Assembly (NCBI GenBank): GCA_032027165.1
Contig: JAVSMO010000001.1
Span: 335,416 to 399,415 of the forward strand
From: Denitratisoma sp.
GTDB lineage: Bacteria; Pseudomonadota; Gammaproteobacteria; Burkholderiales; Rhodocyclaceae
DNA: 64,000 nt
Reading direction: 5' to 3'
Part shown: in pieces, positions 63,401-64,000 of the stretch
Position numbering within the stretch: position 1 is the first letter of the stretch
Layout of the letters: the number at the start of each line of letters is the position of its first letter
Position numbers and translations under genes: made by a program
Notes under the pieces: model-generated
Told to the model about the DNA's origin: nothing
Seen by the model: the letters and a program-made list of their open reading frames with translations, nothing else
Databases searched by the model: none

Positions 63401-64000
63401 CGTCCACCGACAGCACGACCTCCGACGACACATTGCCGATGGCGCCGCTATGCACGATGTCGTTGCCCGCATCGGCATCGCGATTCTCGTTTGCATCGTC
63501 GTCGTCGCCTGCAGTGTCGGCAACGGTAAAGCTGTCGTTGTTGAGAATGGTGCTGGTGGCGATGGCGTTGCTGCCGGTCGCGATCGACTCGAAGCTGCCA
63601 TTTATATCCGTCACGCCGGTGATGGTGGCGACCAGCGGCTCGTTGGCTTCGACCAGCGTGTCGTTCGTGGTGGTGACGACAAAGGTGGCGCTGCTGGCGC
63701 CGCCGCCCACCGTTACCGACGTAGGCAACGCGCCGGTGTCGGTGCCGCCCGCGGCGGCACCGCTCCAGCTCAATGCTATGGCAACGCTGCTGCCTGCGGG
63801 CACCGTCACTGCGTTGCCGCCGCTGTCCTTCAGCGTCACCGTGTAGGTGAGGCTGTCGCCTTCTGCCACGCTTGCCGCGCTGACGCTGATTTCCGCATAC
63901 ACGGCGTCGGTGTCGTCGACGACGGTGTTGCTGACCGTGCCGGTGGTCGACACGCTCTCGAAATTGCCGCCGGCGGTCGAGCTGATCGACACGCTGAGGG
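60420..64000 (-). CDS. Giant RTX/Calx-beta type adhesin, C-terminal part (runs off the window)
   Basis: At least 1190 residues, read from the right edge. Calx-beta-like modules (SVSAASVAEGDSLTYTVTLKDSGGNAVTVPAG) come first, then VCBS/cadherin-like and carbohydrate-binding-type modules (including TLEIWSNGDSQQRQDGG), then RTX-like repeats GGAGNDTISASGGNDVILGGSGSDTLTGG and a C-terminal type I secretion target (LDLRDLLQGEV, FERSGSSTRVHISTTGG, GVNLVGTNTTDQQIIQDLLNRG). It is the likely LapA-type substrate of the TolC-like exporter, and the target of LapG. The N-terminus with the cleavage site is outside the window. Confidence 0.9.
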   Translation of the reverse strand, partial: LSVSISSTAGGNFESVSTTGTVSNTVVDDTDAVYAEISVSAASVAEGDSLTYTVTLKDSGGNAVTVPAGSSVAIALSWSGAAAGGTDTGALPTSVTVGGGASSATFVVTTTNDTLVEANEPLVATITGVTDINGSFESIATGSNAIATSTILNNDSFTVADTAGDDDDANENRDADAGNDIVHSGAIGNVSSEVVLSVDDSVASGLTSNGEAITYAWNAGSRTLTASTASGTVFTVTLNATNDGYAFRQIRGIDHPAIADEAHGMNIPLTVLAKDGSGNLITTAGFTVTVNDDAPSVTGDKLIVTPNDGAHAESGYLAEATISNDVTGITWNTASLPSLVFEGKPILYVDHGNGTLTGELSDGTLIFRLTIDPTTVNASNNPQYSFELLNAVGRIGTLGSETTYTVISGGNIDNLDLGFGGYLVDSMTAVDALGAVSTVNTNNNWIGVGGNWFDAGERLFMNFTDPSGNAGQVRGINMIVEGQGSAAYTLSWTVTAAIDDSGNSVTYSGSINGVGNADVPFSIPLSNGALYFTSLEISSPPGGGQFRIGFSGVSANNYFSDIPLDFSYTMTDADNDTATGLVDVTLTAPPIDYTPVARADSVSATEDTVLSGNLAANDALSQDGGNVWALGNQAMHGTAVVNADGTFSYTPNPHFSGTDSFTYTLTDADGDVSTATVTVNVSPVADTPLLSVTATPTSVLFQTSWESAPDSNNSSETVSANPFEGWTRLDAPDPYSGGTNTLEIWSNGDSQQRQDGGSNTIYAAPGNGVDWLELNNASSNVQTIGISRTVATQAGLVYQLSFDYAGRPGFTGDYTNISVQVDGTTVASYSATSPQTYLDWKNLKLSIVGDGASHTISILTTATSFNPNGRGAMIDDIVLIGVQGVAANNAVGGTMTDIQLANYVSASLVDSDGSETLSLSLSGVPAGAQIVAGTNTYTESGGVITIQGSDLATAMLRIDGSYLGNLHISVTATATESATGATATAATQTLDLHVMPQENAIVAADIVDSTGNLITGTSAANTLSGTNNAEVIDGGAGNDTISASGGNDVILGGSGSDTLTGGAGADVFKWVLGDSGTPGTPATDTITDGNAFNSTAGEALDLRDLLQGEVHAGLNAGNLADFLHFERSGSSTRVHISTTGGFSGDAHAPGGTYTSGVEDMTIVLNGVNLVGTNTTDQQIIQDLLNRGKLITD

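Overview
The window is chromosomal DNA from a high-GC, Gram-negative, respiratory betaproteobacterium. The gene set (FNR next to hemN, two NnrS-family proteins, PII next to glutamine-dependent NadE, P19-type iron uptake, a Lap adhesin system) suggests a facultatively anaerobic, probably denitrifying member of the Rhodocyclales. That assignment is inferred from gene content, not from a marker gene. About 95 percent of the window is coding.

Layout. 1-6.5 kb: anaerobic and nitric-oxide-related genes (hemerythrin, DUF2249, a polytopic membrane protein, a Crp/Fnr regulator, NnrS, SirB2-like), then divergent fnr and hemN sharing an FNR box. 6.5-13.5 kb: a copper and metal block (UreH/SafE-like protein, CopA, ankyrin protein, CopZ, second NnrS, ZIP transporter, TerB) and a one-haem cytochrome. 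13.5-26 kb: peroxide defence (dps-ahpF-ahpC and katG with OxyR-like sites) mixed with MscS, an M1 peptidase, a frameshifted ChaN-PDZ gene, a mandelate-racemase-like enzyme and an Ada-type protein. 26-27.7 kb: TspO, DUF998 and a glyoxalase-fold protein. 27.9-29.6 kb: an AT-richer island of three small cassettes separated by attC-like sites, with no integrase in the window. 29.7-41.6 kb: iron genes, all on the minus strand: two TonB receptors, ExbD-ExbB-TonB, bacterioferritin and its ferredoxin, HemP, a polyferredoxin, a cupredoxin, a porin and P19, the last behind a Fur box. 41.7-55.8 kb: housekeeping genes (ppa, nadE, glnB, a glycosyltransferase, smr, trxB, a Crp-type regulator, ftsK, lolA, rarA, serS, mltF) and a tRNA-Ser. 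55.9-64 kb: a c-di-GMP-controlled adhesin system: TolC-like export protein, LapG, LapD and the C-terminal part of a giant RTX adhesin that runs off the right end.

The most unusual feature is a dispersed 24-bp repeat, present in 15 copies (14 clear, 1 weaker). It reads AAAGTCAGTC, about eight variable but patterned bases, then ACGGCG. Copies lie inside unrelated genes, nearly always in the orientation that encodes Gly-Leu-Thr-Phe, and also just after stop codons, nearly always in the other orientation. Two copies in opposite orientation bracket the cassette island. I do not recognise the element as a described family.
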